A stretch of DNA of 35,104 nt from Acidithiobacillus sp. (GTDB taxonomy: Bacteria; Pseudomonadota; Gammaproteobacteria; Acidithiobacillales; Acidithiobacillaceae). The notes beneath the pieces are model-generated. The model had not been told where the DNA came from. It was given only the letters and a program-made list of their open reading frames with translations, and did not search any database. The stretch's first letter is position 1. Each line of letters begins with the position of its first letter. The translations under genes were made by a program, and so were the position numbers. Location of the stretch: assembly GCA_027365525.1 (NCBI GenBank), contig DAHXMJ010000051.1, positions 1 to 35,104 of the forward strand, given 5' to 3'. This document shows, in pieces, positions 26,265 to 34,342 of this stretch.

Positions 26265-29200
26265 ATGAAACGCTATCTGGCCTTACTCTGGGAGAACCGT
26301 TTCTCCGTAATCCTCTCTGGCCTGTTCGTCCTCGGTGCGGGATGGTTAGCGCTTCAGGCCCTGCCAGAGGCCGTGTTCCCAAACGTAAACTTTCCCAAGG
26401 TATCGGTCCTGATCAATGCCGGCAATCTTCCGGTCAAGTTTATGGAGATCGAGGTTACGCAGCCCCTGGAAGATGCCGCCAAAGGGGAGCCAGGTGTGCG
26501 GCTGGTGCGCTCCCAGACGGGTAATGGCCTGACCAAGCTGCACGTCTACTTCGACCCCAATGTGAACCCCGAGACGGCCTATCTGATGCTCCAGGCCCGT
26601 CTCGCCCACATCCCGCTGCCGCCAGGAGCACGGATGATCGTCCGCCTCATGGCGCCCAACATCTATCCCTTTGCCGAGTACGCCCTGGTCTCCAACCATA
26701 TGGACAGCTCGGCGATGATGCCTACCTTCGCTTTCCAGATCCGTCCGGGCCTCCTGTCAGTGCCTGGAGTCTATCGGGTGGACGAAACCGGACGCGGCTG
26801 GCCGGAGGTTCATATTGCCCTAGACCCCTTGCGGCTGGCCCAATACCACCTGGATGCCCGGCAGGTGGTGGCCGCCCTGCGCGCTGCCCAGGGACCATTT
26901 TTCTCTGGCGTGCTGAACATTTTCCACCAGCAATTTATCGTTGCCACCACGCCCAGGCCCGAGGATACGGCCCGGCTGGCTGCCCTGACACTGCCCCTGG
27001 GCCCGCCCGACGCCCAGGGAGCCCGCACCCCCCTGGCGCTGGGGATGCTGGGAAAAGTGAGCATCGGCCCTCCACCCCTGCTGCGGGACGCTGCGGTGAC
27101 CGGACACCGGCACGCTCTGATGATCGACGTTCTGGCCCAATCCGGGGCTAACGAAGTGGCGGTAGCAGGGGCCGTGCAGAAGCAGATCGCGGAGCTCCAG
27201 GCCCATCTGCCCCCAGGCGTGAAGCTGATCCCCATCTATGACCTCAGCCACCTGATCAGCAGCAGCCTCAAAGATGTCTGGATCGCCCTTGGACTGGGCA
27301 GTCTTATCGCCTGGCTGGTGGTGCTCGCCTTTCTCGGCCGTCTGGACGGAGCACTGGCGACCATAGTGGTTGTGCCCATGTCCCTGGCAGCCACTTTCCT
27401 CGTTCTGCACGGCTTGGGATACAGTCTCAATATCATGACCCTGGGCGGGCTAACCGCAGCCATCGGCGCCCTGGTGGACCATGCCATCGTGGTCGTGGAA
27501 CGGGGGCTTCACGGCTTGCACGGCGACCTCGAAACCCGGCGGCGAACGGCGCTGCGCCGGGCCGGTGAGATCCTGCCCCTCATGACGATGGCGACCCTGA
27601 CATCCTGCGTGATCTTTATGCCACTGGTCTTTCTTTCGGGGACCCTCGGCCTGCTCTTCCGCCACATGGCGCTCTCCATCGTCATCGCCCTGGTCACGTC
27701 CCAGCTGGTGGCCCTTTTCATCACGCCGGTGCTGGCTGTCTGGCTGGCAGGGCGGGCCCGGCTCGGGCGCCGGAGCCTGGGGGAGAAATGGCTGCGGCGC
27801 CATTATAGCCGCTGGCTGGTCACTGGGATGCGCAGGCCCTGGCTCGCCGTACCCGTCATCGTGCTCCTTGCAGCGTTGGGCTGGTATGGGCTGAAGACCC
27901 TGCCTACTGCCTTCCTGCCGCATTGGGACGAAGGCATCATCTCAGTGCCCTTCCGTACCCCCGTCGGCAGCAGCGTGGCAGAGACTACCAGGGTGGGGCG
28001 GAATCTTATGCGCGTTGCCCTGGCCAATCCCAATGTCGCCCGGGTGTCGCTCATGGTCGGCCGGGGCTTGAACAATGCCTATTCCACCCCAAACAAAGGC
28101 GCGATCTCCGTCGTCCTCAAGGTGAAGCGCAAGGAGAGCACAGAGGAGGTCATGCGCACCCTGCACCGGGAGTTCCGACAGGCTGCGCCCAACCTGCTGG
28201 CAGTCCAAACCGTCCAGGTGATGGTCAACCGCCTGGGTGACCTTTCTGGTGCCCACGCCCCCCTGGAAATCTTCCTGTTCGGGTCTGACTCGGCAACGCT
28301 CAGGAAAGCCGGCGGCCAGCTGGCCGCCGCCCTGCGCCAGAGCAGCTCTTTCCAGTCTGTGGTCTTCAAGTCTCCTTCCGCCGGCCCGGAAATTCAGGTG
28401 CATCCCTCACCACTGGCTGCGGTTTACGGAGTCACTCCACCGGTACTTGCCAACCAGATCAAGGCACGCTTCTGGGGCCGTCAGGCAGGATTTCTCCTCC
28501 ATGGCGAACAGATCCTGCCCATCCGCGTCAGTCTGGCCGGACAGCCAGTCACCCCTGCCGGCATGGGGGAACTGCCAGTCCGCCTGCCCGGCGGCACCTA
28601 CACCCCCCTGTCCAGCGTAGCCAGGGTGCAGCTGCAGGGGGCGGTACCCTACGTGACCCACCAGAACCTTGTGCCCTTCGCCTATATCTGGCTGCAGCCC
28701 AAGCCTGGCGAGGGGCTCGCCGCTGCTGCGAAAAAAGCCCATGAGGTGATCGGTACCATGCACTTCCCTTCTGGTATCAGCCCCGTACTCGGCGGTTATT
28801 ACCGGCAGCAGGCGAAAAGTTTCAGGCAGATGGCAATAATTCTGGGCGGTGCCCTGGCCCTGCTGCTGGTCCTGCTGGGATTCCAGTTCAGCAGCCAGAG
28901 GGCGGCGGGTGCCGCCATGATCGCCATTGCCCTGGCCGCTCCAGGGGCGCTTCTGGCCCTCCTGTCCCTGGGTGTCGACCTGGACAGCACTGCCTTCCTT
29001 GGTGTGTTGCTCGTCTTTGCCATCGCAGTGAACAACGTCATCCTCATCTTCGCCCGCGCCCGCCAGGTCGGCGGTCCCCGCCCCCGCCCCGCCATCGTCG
29101 CCCTCGCCTCCCGCCAGCGCCTGCGCCCGATCCTCATGACCATGCTGGCGGACGTACTGGGCTTCCTGCCGCTGGTGGTTGGCGTCGGCCGTGGTACCGA

Positions 29201-29375
29201 CCTCCTCAAGCCTTTGGCCGTTGCCGTCATGGGCGGACTGCTGCTTTCGGTATTCATGTCCCTATGGCTTGCGCCGGTGATCTACAGTGCATGGATGGGA
29301 AAGCGGAGGGAAAGCCACGATCTGCCCGCGCAGAATGTAGCCCGGGCAGACGCACAAGCTGATAGCAGCAGTTAG
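26265..29375 (+). CDS. RND-family inner-membrane efflux pump
   Basis: The 1036-residue protein has the full RND layout: TM1 (VILSGLFVLGAGWLALQAL), a first periplasmic loop, TM2-6 (with GLTAAIGALVDHAIVVVE in TM4), TM7, a second loop, and TM8-12. It exports substrate out of the cell, driven by protons. The TM4 motif with one relay Asp (D405) resembles heavy-metal RND pumps such as CusA, but the next residue is His406. TM10 carries NN (N923-N924) instead of the usual Lys or Glu, and TM11 holds D963. It could export metals or hydrophobic compounds. It ends the operon; an IS3 relic follows 25 bases later. Confidence 0.9.
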   Translation: MKRYLALLWENRFSVILSGLFVLGAGWLALQALPEAVFPNVNFPKVSVLINAGNLPVKFMEIEVTQPLEDAAKGEPGVRLVRSQTGNGLTKLHVYFDPNVNPETAYLMLQARLAHIPLPPGARMIVRLMAPNIYPFAEYALVSNHMDSSAMMPTFAFQIRPGLLSVPGVYRVDETGRGWPEVHIALDPLRLAQYHLDARQVVAALRAAQGPFFSGVLNIFHQQFIVATTPRPEDTARLAALTLPLGPPDAQGARTPLALGMLGKVSIGPPPLLRDAAVTGHRHALMIDVLAQSGANEVAVAGAVQKQIAELQAHLPPGVKLIPIYDLSHLISSSLKDVWIALGLGSLIAWLVVLAFLGRLDGALATIVVVPMSLAATFLVLHGLGYSLNIMTLGGLTAAIGALVDHAIVVVERGLHGLHGDLETRRRTALRRAGEILPLMTMATLTSCVIFMPLVFLSGTLGLLFRHMALSIVIALVTSQLVALFITPVLAVWLAGRARLGRRSLGEKWLRRHYSRWLVTGMRRPWLAVPVIVLLAALGWYGLKTLPTAFLPHWDEGIISVPFRTPVGSSVAETTRVGRNLMRVALANPNVARVSLMVGRGLNNAYSTPNKGAISVVLKVKRKESTEEVMRTLHREFRQAAPNLLAVQTVQVMVNRLGDLSGAHAPLEIFLFGSDSATLRKAGGQLAAALRQSSSFQSVVFKSPSAGPEIQVHPSPLAAVYGVTPPVLANQIKARFWGRQAGFLLHGEQILPIRVSLAGQPVTPAGMGELPVRLPGGTYTPLSSVARVQLQGAVPYVTHQNLVPFAYIWLQPKPGEGLAAAAKKAHEVIGTMHFPSGISPVLGGYYRQQAKSFRQMAIILGGALALLLVLLGFQFSSQRAAGAAMIAIALAAPGALLALLSLGVDLDSTAFLGVLLVFAIAVNNVILIFARARQVGGPRPRPAIVALASRQRLRPILMTMLADVLGFLPLVVGVGRGTDLLKPLAVAVMGGLLLSVFMSLWLAPVIYSAWMGKRRESHDLPAQNVARADAQADSSS

Positions 29376-29399
29376 AGTGACATTTGTGCCGGAGAATAC

Positions 29400-29707
29400 A
29401 TAGGGTATGGTGCCCACTACCGCTGTGCCAGGATGGCTATCGCGGATCCAGATCAGGAAGTTTGTCCGATCAGTGTCCCGCAAAGGCTGCTCGCCCGACA
29501 ACGCGGCCTGTGAAGACTTTTTTGGGCGGCTCTGGGCGACTCAAAGCCGGATGTTTCTATCGTCAGCAGTGGCGAAACACGAGCATAGTGCAGTTCATCC
29601 AGATGCTCGACGCCCATATCCACTGGTACGATGAAAAACGGCTCAAGCTTTCCCTTGGCTCTCCCAGTCCCCCCGAGTACCGGGAGAGCCCAAGTCTCAC
29701 ATCGTAA
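29400..29707 (+). pseudogene. IS3-family transposase relic (3' end of orfB)
   Basis: The C-terminal block of an IS3-family DDE transposase is readable only across three frames: YGAHYR (29406), then WLSRIQ...RSVSRKGCSPDNAACEDFFGRL, then SIVQFIQMLDAHIHWYDEKRLKLSLG...EYRES. Shifts occur near 29425 and 29530, so it is inactive. The N-terminal two-thirds are missing. The following GTCCAGCTTTCCGCC around 29711 may be the old right end of the element. It directly abuts the RND gene. Confidence 0.8.
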
Positions 29708-29746
29708 ACCAGTCCAGCTTTCCGCCGCATCCCGATCTGGTCAAAG

Positions 29747-29775
29747 TTGCACGCTGACTGATATTCGAAGATAAT
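29747..29775 (+). promoter_or_regulatory. Predicted sigma-70 promoter for cytochrome c' gene
   Basis: TTGCAC and GATAAT are separated by exactly 17 bases, and the -10 box lies about 55 bases before the cytochrome start codon. It lies immediately right of the IS3 relic, so the element's end may supply the -35 region. Confidence 0.55.
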
Positions 29776-29830
29776 TCAACCGGGTGGAAATGTCCCCCGT
29801 CCGTCTACTCCACATCAAGGGTTGAGCTCC

Positions 29831-30325
29831 ATGGGTTTTAACAGCTTTCGAACCTGCCACCTCCGCGCTCTGCTCGCATGGATAAGCGTCGCGCTGCTGA
29901 TAGGTTTCGCGGGTGGCGCCAATGCTGCCGGCATCGCGCAAATCGTCCACGCACGCAAGGCGCACTTCAAGACACTCGGCAGAACCTACAAGTTACTGCG
30001 GGATCAGATAGATCGCTCGCACCCGCATTGGCGCATGGTCCAAGTGGACGCGAGGCAGATTGCCGTGCTCTCCAATTCCCTGTCTACCTGGTTCCCTGCG
30101 GGCAGTGGGAAGGGGCATGGAGTCGGCACCCGGGCGAGCCGGGAAATCTGGGTGAAACCCGCTGCGTTCGCCCAAGCCACGCAGAGAATGCGAATCAGCG
30201 CACAAAACCTGACGCGGGACGCCGCCGATCACAACCTTCACGCGCTAGCACTGGATACCAGGAGACTCGGCCAGTCCTGCGCCAGTTGCCACCGGAGTTT
30301 CCGCTCGCGCAGCAATTTTTGGTGA
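29831..30325 (+). CDS. Cytochrome c' (class II c-type cytochrome)
   Basis: The 164-residue protein has a signal peptide (LLAWISVALLIGFAGGANA), a four-helix-bundle-like body and the haem attachment motif CASCHRSFR near the C terminus (C150, C153, H154), the placement characteristic of cytochrome c'. These periplasmic proteins bind NO or act as electron carriers. The ATG at 29831 with AAGGG at nine bases is preferred over the TTG at 29822. The membrane cytochrome b gene follows after three bases, so they likely work together. An arginine-rich end is unusual. Confidence 0.85.
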   Translation: MGFNSFRTCHLRALLAWISVALLIGFAGGANAAGIAQIVHARKAHFKTLGRTYKLLRDQIDRSHPHWRMVQVDARQIAVLSNSLSTWFPAGSGKGHGVGTRASREIWVKPAAFAQATQRMRISAQNLTRDAADHNLHALALDTRRLGQSCASCHRSFRSRSNFW

Positions 30326-30328
30326 AGC

Positions 30329-31003
30329 ATGGTCACTACGGGTAGTGCAGTCCGAAAGCGCGTTCGGGTCTGGGATCTGCCGACAAGGATCTGGCACTGG
30401 AGCATGCTGATCCTGTTCGCGACCTGCTGGTGGACCGCGGACACCGATCACATGCGCTGGCACCTGTACGCCGGCTACGGAGTCCTCGGCCTCGTGTCTT
30501 TTCGGATCGTGTGGGGTTTTTGCGGCGGACAGACTGCCCGGTTCAGCAGTTTCGTTCGCGGGCCCGCAGGCGTTTGGCGCTATGCCCGCAAGCTCCTCGA
30601 GCGCAGTCGCGATGAGTCACTCGGTCACAATCCGCTGGGTGCACTCAGCATCATCGTAATGCTGGGCCTTTTGCTGCTGGAAACGATTCTCGGCCTATTT
30701 GCGGTCAATATCGACGGCGTCTCCTCAGGTCCATTGTCCCAGTGGGTCTCTTTCGAGACTGGACGGCACTTCGCACATTGGCACGCCGACACTTTCAATA
30801 TCCTTTTGCTCCTCATCGGTCTGCATCTCACAGCGATCCTGTTCTACCGCGTGGTCCGCGGAGAGAACCTGGTGTCTGCCATGATTCATGGCTACAAGTC
30901 GCACCGAACACCCGGTGAGACTCCGTATTTCGTGCCACTGTGGCGCGCTGTACTGCTCGCAGCCCCGATTCTTATCGGGATCGTCTTATTGGCGAAAATC
31001 TGA
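30329..31003 (+). CDS. Cytochrome b561 / hydrogenase-type b cytochrome
   Basis: The 224-residue membrane protein has at least four TM helices with haem-ligand histidines: RIWHWSMLILFATCWW, HLYAGYGVLGLVSFRIVWG, and HFAHWHADTFNILLLLIGLHL. It resembles the cytochrome b/b6 domain proteins that pair with periplasmic c-type cytochromes. Together with cytochrome c' it could form a membrane electron carrier unit between the quinone pool and the periplasm. A further C-terminal hydrophobic helix (AVLLAAPILIGIVLLA) is present. It is distinct in sequence from the b561-like gene at 21466. Confidence 0.85.
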   Translation: MVTTGSAVRKRVRVWDLPTRIWHWSMLILFATCWWTADTDHMRWHLYAGYGVLGLVSFRIVWGFCGGQTARFSSFVRGPAGVWRYARKLLERSRDESLGHNPLGALSIIVMLGLLLLETILGLFAVNIDGVSSGPLSQWVSFETGRHFAHWHADTFNILLLLIGLHLTAILFYRVVRGENLVSAMIHGYKSHRTPGETPYFVPLWRAVLLAAPILIGIVLLAKI

Positions 31004-31191
31004 TGGCAGCGGGGTTTATAACGAAGAACAAGCGGCCATTTTGACCGGGTCCAGCAGCAGCTTATTACCGTCATTCACTGTCCGATCATCCAGAACGCGC
31101 CCTGAATTCCGCGGATATTGTCTGAAAAACCGCCTGTGCTTTCTCGATTTACCTTTCCCTAACCTTCCTGCACGCCGGAACCCGCTGCGGT

Positions 31192-31700
31192 TCACGGCGG
31201 AGTCTTTTGTAACGGTTGTTTTGTCAGGCGAACAGGCCCGTCTGCGTCGGCCTTTTGCTGCAGATGATCGAGAATTCTCTTTGACCACCTCCGGATTCTT
31301 AATGCTGGCAATGTCCTTCACGGCCCCGCCGCAGGCCAGACAGGTCCCGATGTCGATGCCCCAATGAAGCGTTTTCAATCGGTACCCGGGTCATCAAGGC
31401 CTGGCACTCAGCCGGCGTTGATGGTTCATCGCGGGTACCGTGGCCTTGCCGCCTCTACTCCGTTTGACCGGGTGACCAAGGCGTGATGTTTGCTGTTCGG
31501 CACAAACACCCCGTGAAAGCCGGTCAGATTGATCCGCGGCTTCGTGGGACCAGTACCGCCGGGCGACTGGATGTGCCGGCATAGGCGTTCGAGCTTTTTA
31601 CGTTCATCGGCACTGGTCGCCACCCAGACAGGCAGCGAACACCCGGCCACTTTGTCCAACCTGTCATCGAACGGCTTGTCGCAGAAAGGCAGGGTTTGCA
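31192..31700 (-). pseudogene. IS91-family transposase relic (C-terminal part)
   Basis: Read on the minus strand, two frames give fragments typical of the IS91 transposase C terminus. The first is VAGCSLPVWVATSADERKKLERLCRHI, joined directly to PRINLTGFHGVFVPNSKHHALV after loss of roughly 60 residues. Then GIDIGTCLACGGAVKDIASIKNPEVVKE continues in a shifted frame as ILDHLQQKADADG and stops at 31192. At least one deletion and two frame changes make it inactive. IS91 elements move by rolling-circle replication and often carry neighbouring genes. Confidence 0.8.
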
Positions 31701-31811
31701 GGTGAGAATACCTTGAGCCCCGCGCTGCAGCCACAGCGCAACGCGATAGGTGATGGAAGGCCCCTACAATCCCTCGGGCCGGTGACACTGGTAAAACGAC
31801 CGGCATCCCTA

Positions 31812-31834
31812 CCTAGATACTATCGTCACGAGAT
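31812..31834 (+). repeat. IS5-family terminal inverted repeat, left
   Basis: CCTAGATACTATCGTCACGAGAT matches the reverse complement of the right end at 21 of 23 positions. Confidence 0.9.
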
Positions 31835-32589
31835 AGCCAACCAAAGGGTAAGACAGCGGATTTGTACAGCAGCAACGAAGGATGACAGGTTTTTCGCATA
31901 ACGGGTGGCGATCCCCCGCCACCGCCTGAGATGCAGGAACGCGTTCCCGATCAGATGGCGCAGCCTGTAAAGATACTGGTCATACGCTCTGGGTTGTTTA
32001 CGGTTTTTGCGCGGCGGAATAACCGCTTTTGCTCCGTGTTTCCCGACTTTCGCCACGATCGCATCGCTGTCGTAGCCTTTTCCGGCAAGAAGATGCTCCA
32101 TCTGAAACCCTTCAATCAATTTGTCAGCCTCCGCACAATCTGCTCGGGTACCTTCTGTAATAACCGCTCTGAGCGGCATACCATGCGCATCCACGGCCAG
32201 ATGTATCTTTGTGCTGAGCCCCCTTTTGTACGGCTCATGCCCTGATTGCCTCCGCGTGCCCCAGCGGCATGGGGGTGAACCTTGCAATGGCTGGCATCAA
32301 TCATGAGCCATTCGTAATCCGGCTCGACAATGAGCTTTTCCAGCAGGGACTCCCAAATGCCCTGATCGCGCCAGCGGCAAAAACGTCGATGGGTGTTTTT
32401 CCATCCTCCATACGAGGCAGGCAGGTCTCGCCATGGCGCACCCGTGCGAAGAATCCAAAACACCGCATTGATAAATCGACGGTTATCTTGTGCCACTCCA
32501 CCCCAAACACCTGCCCGCCCGGGTAAATGCGGTTCGAGCAGTGCCCAATGCCTGTCCGTAATGTCGTGCCGATGAATGGTTTCTGGCAT
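31826..32589 (-). CDS. IS5-family transposase made from two overlapping frames
   Basis: Frame A (start ATG at 32589, stop near 32116) encodes the N terminus MPETIHRHDITDRHWALLEPHL, the DDE first Asp in LMIDASHCKVHPHA and GARGGNQGMSRTKGG. Frame B (to 31826) continues LSTKIHLAVDAHG, with the second Asp in GKGYDSDAIVA and the C-terminal block YRLRHLIGNAFLHLRRWRG. A -1 shift at AAAAGGGGG (32219-32227) joins them. The Y-2-R-3-E-6-K signature has Gly in place of the catalytic Glu and Arg for Lys, so this copy is probably dead. Confidence 0.85.
32219..32227 (-). promoter_or_regulatory. Slippery sequence AAAAGGGGG of the IS5-type transposase
   Basis: On the transposase strand the zero frame reads ACA-AAA-GGG-GGC. 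A -1 shift at this point moves ribosomes into the downstream frame, which gives the conserved TKIHLAVDAHG. Its place at the junction of the two conserved halves supports programmed frameshifting rather than random mutation. Confidence 0.65.
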
Positions 32590-32627
32590 GCGGTTATAGA
32601 TTCTTTGCGAAAACCATATCCTACCAC

Positions 32628-32650
32628 ATCTTGTGACGACAGTATCTAGG
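32628..32650 (-). repeat. IS5-family terminal inverted repeat, right
   Basis: ATCTTGTGACGACAGTATCTAGG is the inverted partner of the left end with two mismatches. Confidence 0.9.
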
Positions 32651-32770
32651 GATTTTTATGATGAATGACAGGAAAGAACGTCAATGTCTTTCCGCCGATT
32701 TGTCTCTGGAGGGCGACAAAATTGGCATATCGAGCCATGGCGCCTGCCGCTATCCGCCTGAATATTCGTA

Positions 32771-32787
32771 GCGCCATCTATTGGCGC
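32771..32787. promoter_or_regulatory. Inverted repeat upstream of the outer-membrane protein gene
   Basis: A perfect GCGCCA / TGGCGC dyad with a five-base centre (TCTAT) lies 46 bases before the start codon at 32834. It could be an operator or a 5'-UTR hairpin; I do not recognise the regulator. Confidence 0.35.
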
Positions 32788-32833
32788 GGTTATTGCTTTG
32801 TCACCATCACAGTCGCAAAACAGGAGAAGTGCC

Positions 32834-33508
32834 ATGAGAAAGAACTGGCTGATTCCCATGAGTGTCGGAGCTGGCCTGCTGGTTGCTGCAGCAAGCGCCA
32901 ATGCCTCGATTTACTCCGTGATGAATCAAGTTGGCATGTCGGGGAATGTACAGGGAACGACCAATCAATATGGGAATACCACAGGTGGTCTGGGGGTGCG
33001 GGGTAGCCTGTTCTCCCAGGGATTCTTTGGAACGGCCAAGTTCCGCCACCAGTTCGGCCCAGCCTTTGACGGCTATACCGGCGGAGATAGCAATACCTTT
33101 GGGCTCAAGGTGGGATATTTATTCCCGACCAACCCAGTTCTGGCGCTGGGTCCGTACCTGGGCTATGAGTACAACCACTTTGCGGAAAATGATACCTATT
33201 CCGGTTATCACGCCTCCCAAGGACTCGATAACCTCGGCGGAGGGCTGTATGCAGCGGCTTCGTTGCCCTTCGCCAACGTGACGGGGTATTTGGGGTATCT
33301 GGGAGGTGTTTCGGAAACCAGCCACGTCAGCGGGTTTCCGCCACTGCGCTATAATCAGGCCTCCGATCTTCTGCAGATGGGGGTGAACGTGTACTATCCC
33401 CTGATGGCCAACCTGGATTTCTACGTGGGTCTGCATGACGACGACTTTACCGAGGCCGGAGCACCAAATCTGCTCCGGGGGGATGTAGGAATTGGAGCCG
33501 AGTTCTAA
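32834..33508 (+). CDS. Outer-membrane beta-barrel protein, unknown function
   Basis: The ATG at 32834 has AGGAG seven bases ahead and gives a signal peptide (PMSVGAGLLVAAASANA); the track's start at 32798 is too early. The 224-residue product consists of alternating amphipathic strands (GFFGTAKFRHQFGPAF, NTFGLKVGYLF, VLALGPYLGYEYNHF, LDFYVGLHDDDF) and ends GIGAEF with the terminal Phe used by the barrel-assembly machine. It resembles small eight-stranded porin-like proteins of the OmpW/OmpA-barrel type, but no specific family signature is certain. A Pro-rich exported protein is encoded 24 bases downstream. Confidence 0.75.
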   Translation: MRKNWLIPMSVGAGLLVAAASANASIYSVMNQVGMSGNVQGTTNQYGNTTGGLGVRGSLFSQGFFGTAKFRHQFGPAFDGYTGGDSNTFGLKVGYLFPTNPVLALGPYLGYEYNHFAENDTYSGYHASQGLDNLGGGLYAAASLPFANVTGYLGYLGGVSETSHVSGFPPLRYNQASDLLQMGVNVYYPLMANLDFYVGLHDDDFTEAGAPNLLRGDVGIGAEF

Positions 33509-33532
33509 TCAAACCAGCTGAGGAGGTGTTTG

Positions 33533-33979
33533 ATGCCTCGACATCTGAAGAAAACAGTCCTCTTTGTACTAACGGCTTCAGCGATAGGCTTTGCGGTATC
33601 TGCTCAGGCAGATCCGCTAAATTTCAGCCTGGATCTTGGCGAACCCGGCTATAACATCGGGTTTTCCAACTATCCACAGTATAGCTTTTGGGCACCACCG
33701 CCTGCCTATGGGGAATACTATCAGCAGCCGCTCTATGCCCAGTATTTGATGTGGTACTACTACCCGCAGTACTACTACGAATATTATCCGGCACCGCCAC
33801 CACCACCTCCACCTGGGGCACCGCCGCCTCCGCCTCCTCCGGCGGGAGCACCTCCACCGCCTCCACCGGGAGCGTATTTCTCGGGCTTGGGAGTTCCTCC
33901 GCCACCACCGGGAGGACCACCACCGGGACCACCACCGGGACCACCGCCGGGACCACCGCCGGGAGGGCCACCGAGGTAA
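33533..33979 (+). CDS. Exported Tyr/Pro/Gly-rich low-complexity protein
   Basis: The ATG at 33533 has AGGAGG six bases ahead; the track's TTG at 33530 is one codon earlier. The 148-residue product has a signal peptide ending AVSAQA, a middle segment dense in Tyr (MWYYYPQYYYEYYPA) and a long polyproline part built from PPPPPPPGAP and GPPP units to the C terminus. No known domain is seen. It follows the beta-barrel gene by 24 bases, so the two are probably one transcript, and it may act at the cell surface. The DNA end is a 12-base repeat related to ggaccaccgccg. Function unknown. Confidence 0.75.
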   Translation: MPRHLKKTVLFVLTASAIGFAVSAQADPLNFSLDLGEPGYNIGFSNYPQYSFWAPPPAYGEYYQQPLYAQYLMWYYYPQYYYEYYPAPPPPPPPGAPPPPPPPAGAPPPPPPGAYFSGLGVPPPPPGGPPPGPPPGPPPGPPPGGPPR

Positions 33980-33993
33980 GCGTTTCCATCCAC

Positions 33994-34020
33994 CCCCCAC
34001 GCTAGATCGCCCCGTGGGGG
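33994..34020 (+). terminator. Hairpin after the Pro-rich protein gene
   Basis: A seven-base stem CCCCCAC / GTGGGGG with a 13-base loop starts 15 bases after the stop codon. There is no adjacent T run (CATCACCTTTG follows), so termination strength is uncertain. Confidence 0.45.
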
Positions 34021-34044
34021 CATCACCTTTGAAGAAAGAAAAAC

Positions 34045-34293
34045 GTGGAAGTAGCCCCCCGCGGCCGTCTCTATCGCCAATGGGCCGTAACACTTGCTGC
34101 TGCCTTGAGCTTGTCTCTGGTGCTCGGTTGTGCCAAGGCATCAGCGCACGTCATAACCTCTTCGCGTTCGGCCTGCGCCTGGCTCGCCAAGGAGTCGTTG
34201 TGGCCCTCATCCACAGCTCTGTTGCTATGGAAAAAATCTGAAAAGACATTATCGATCCACTCCGTCCACTCTCGTCGCAGAGAACTTTTGTAA
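34045..34293 (+). pseudogene. Possible lipoprotein gene truncated by the IS3 element
   Basis: A GTG-initiated frame encodes RQWAVTLAAALSLSLVLGCAKA, which looks like a lipoprotein signal with lipobox VLGC. The downstream part has no recognisable domain and the frame ends at a TAA inside the first bases of the IS3-like element (34291-34293). This fits a small exported-lipoprotein gene whose 3' end was cut by insertion. The whole call is tentative; a frame by chance is the alternative. Confidence 0.28.
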
Positions 34294-34342
34294 TGACCCC
34301 CAGAAAAGCTGCACAGCGTATAGTAGGAACAGGAGACAGGGT

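Larger units (their letters stand above)
31812..32650 (-). mobile_element. IS5-family insertion sequence (IS427-like), 839 bp
   Basis: The element is bounded by 23-base imperfect inverted repeats and contains two overlapping transposase frames on the minus strand. Its size fits the IS427-type group of the IS5 family. CTAG occurs inside each outer end (31813-31816 and 32646-32649): it may be part of the repeats or a 4-bp target duplication, in which case the element proper begins at ATACT. It lies next to the IS91 relic. Confidence 0.88.

Noticed and set aside
24900-29375. Efflux operon as a dedicated copper/silver (Cus) system
   Set aside because: Adaptor lacks a metal-binding N terminus, no CusF-like gene or metal-responsive regulator is present, and the pump's relay residues differ; substrate left open.
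33784-33975. Proline-codon repeats as a CRISPR-like or regulatory array
   Set aside because: The repeats are in frame within a coding sequence and lack unique spacers.
33784-34080. Gly-rich minus-strand ORF opposite the Pro-rich gene
   Set aside because: Antisense of the proline codons; the plus-strand gene has a signal peptide and a strong ribosome site.
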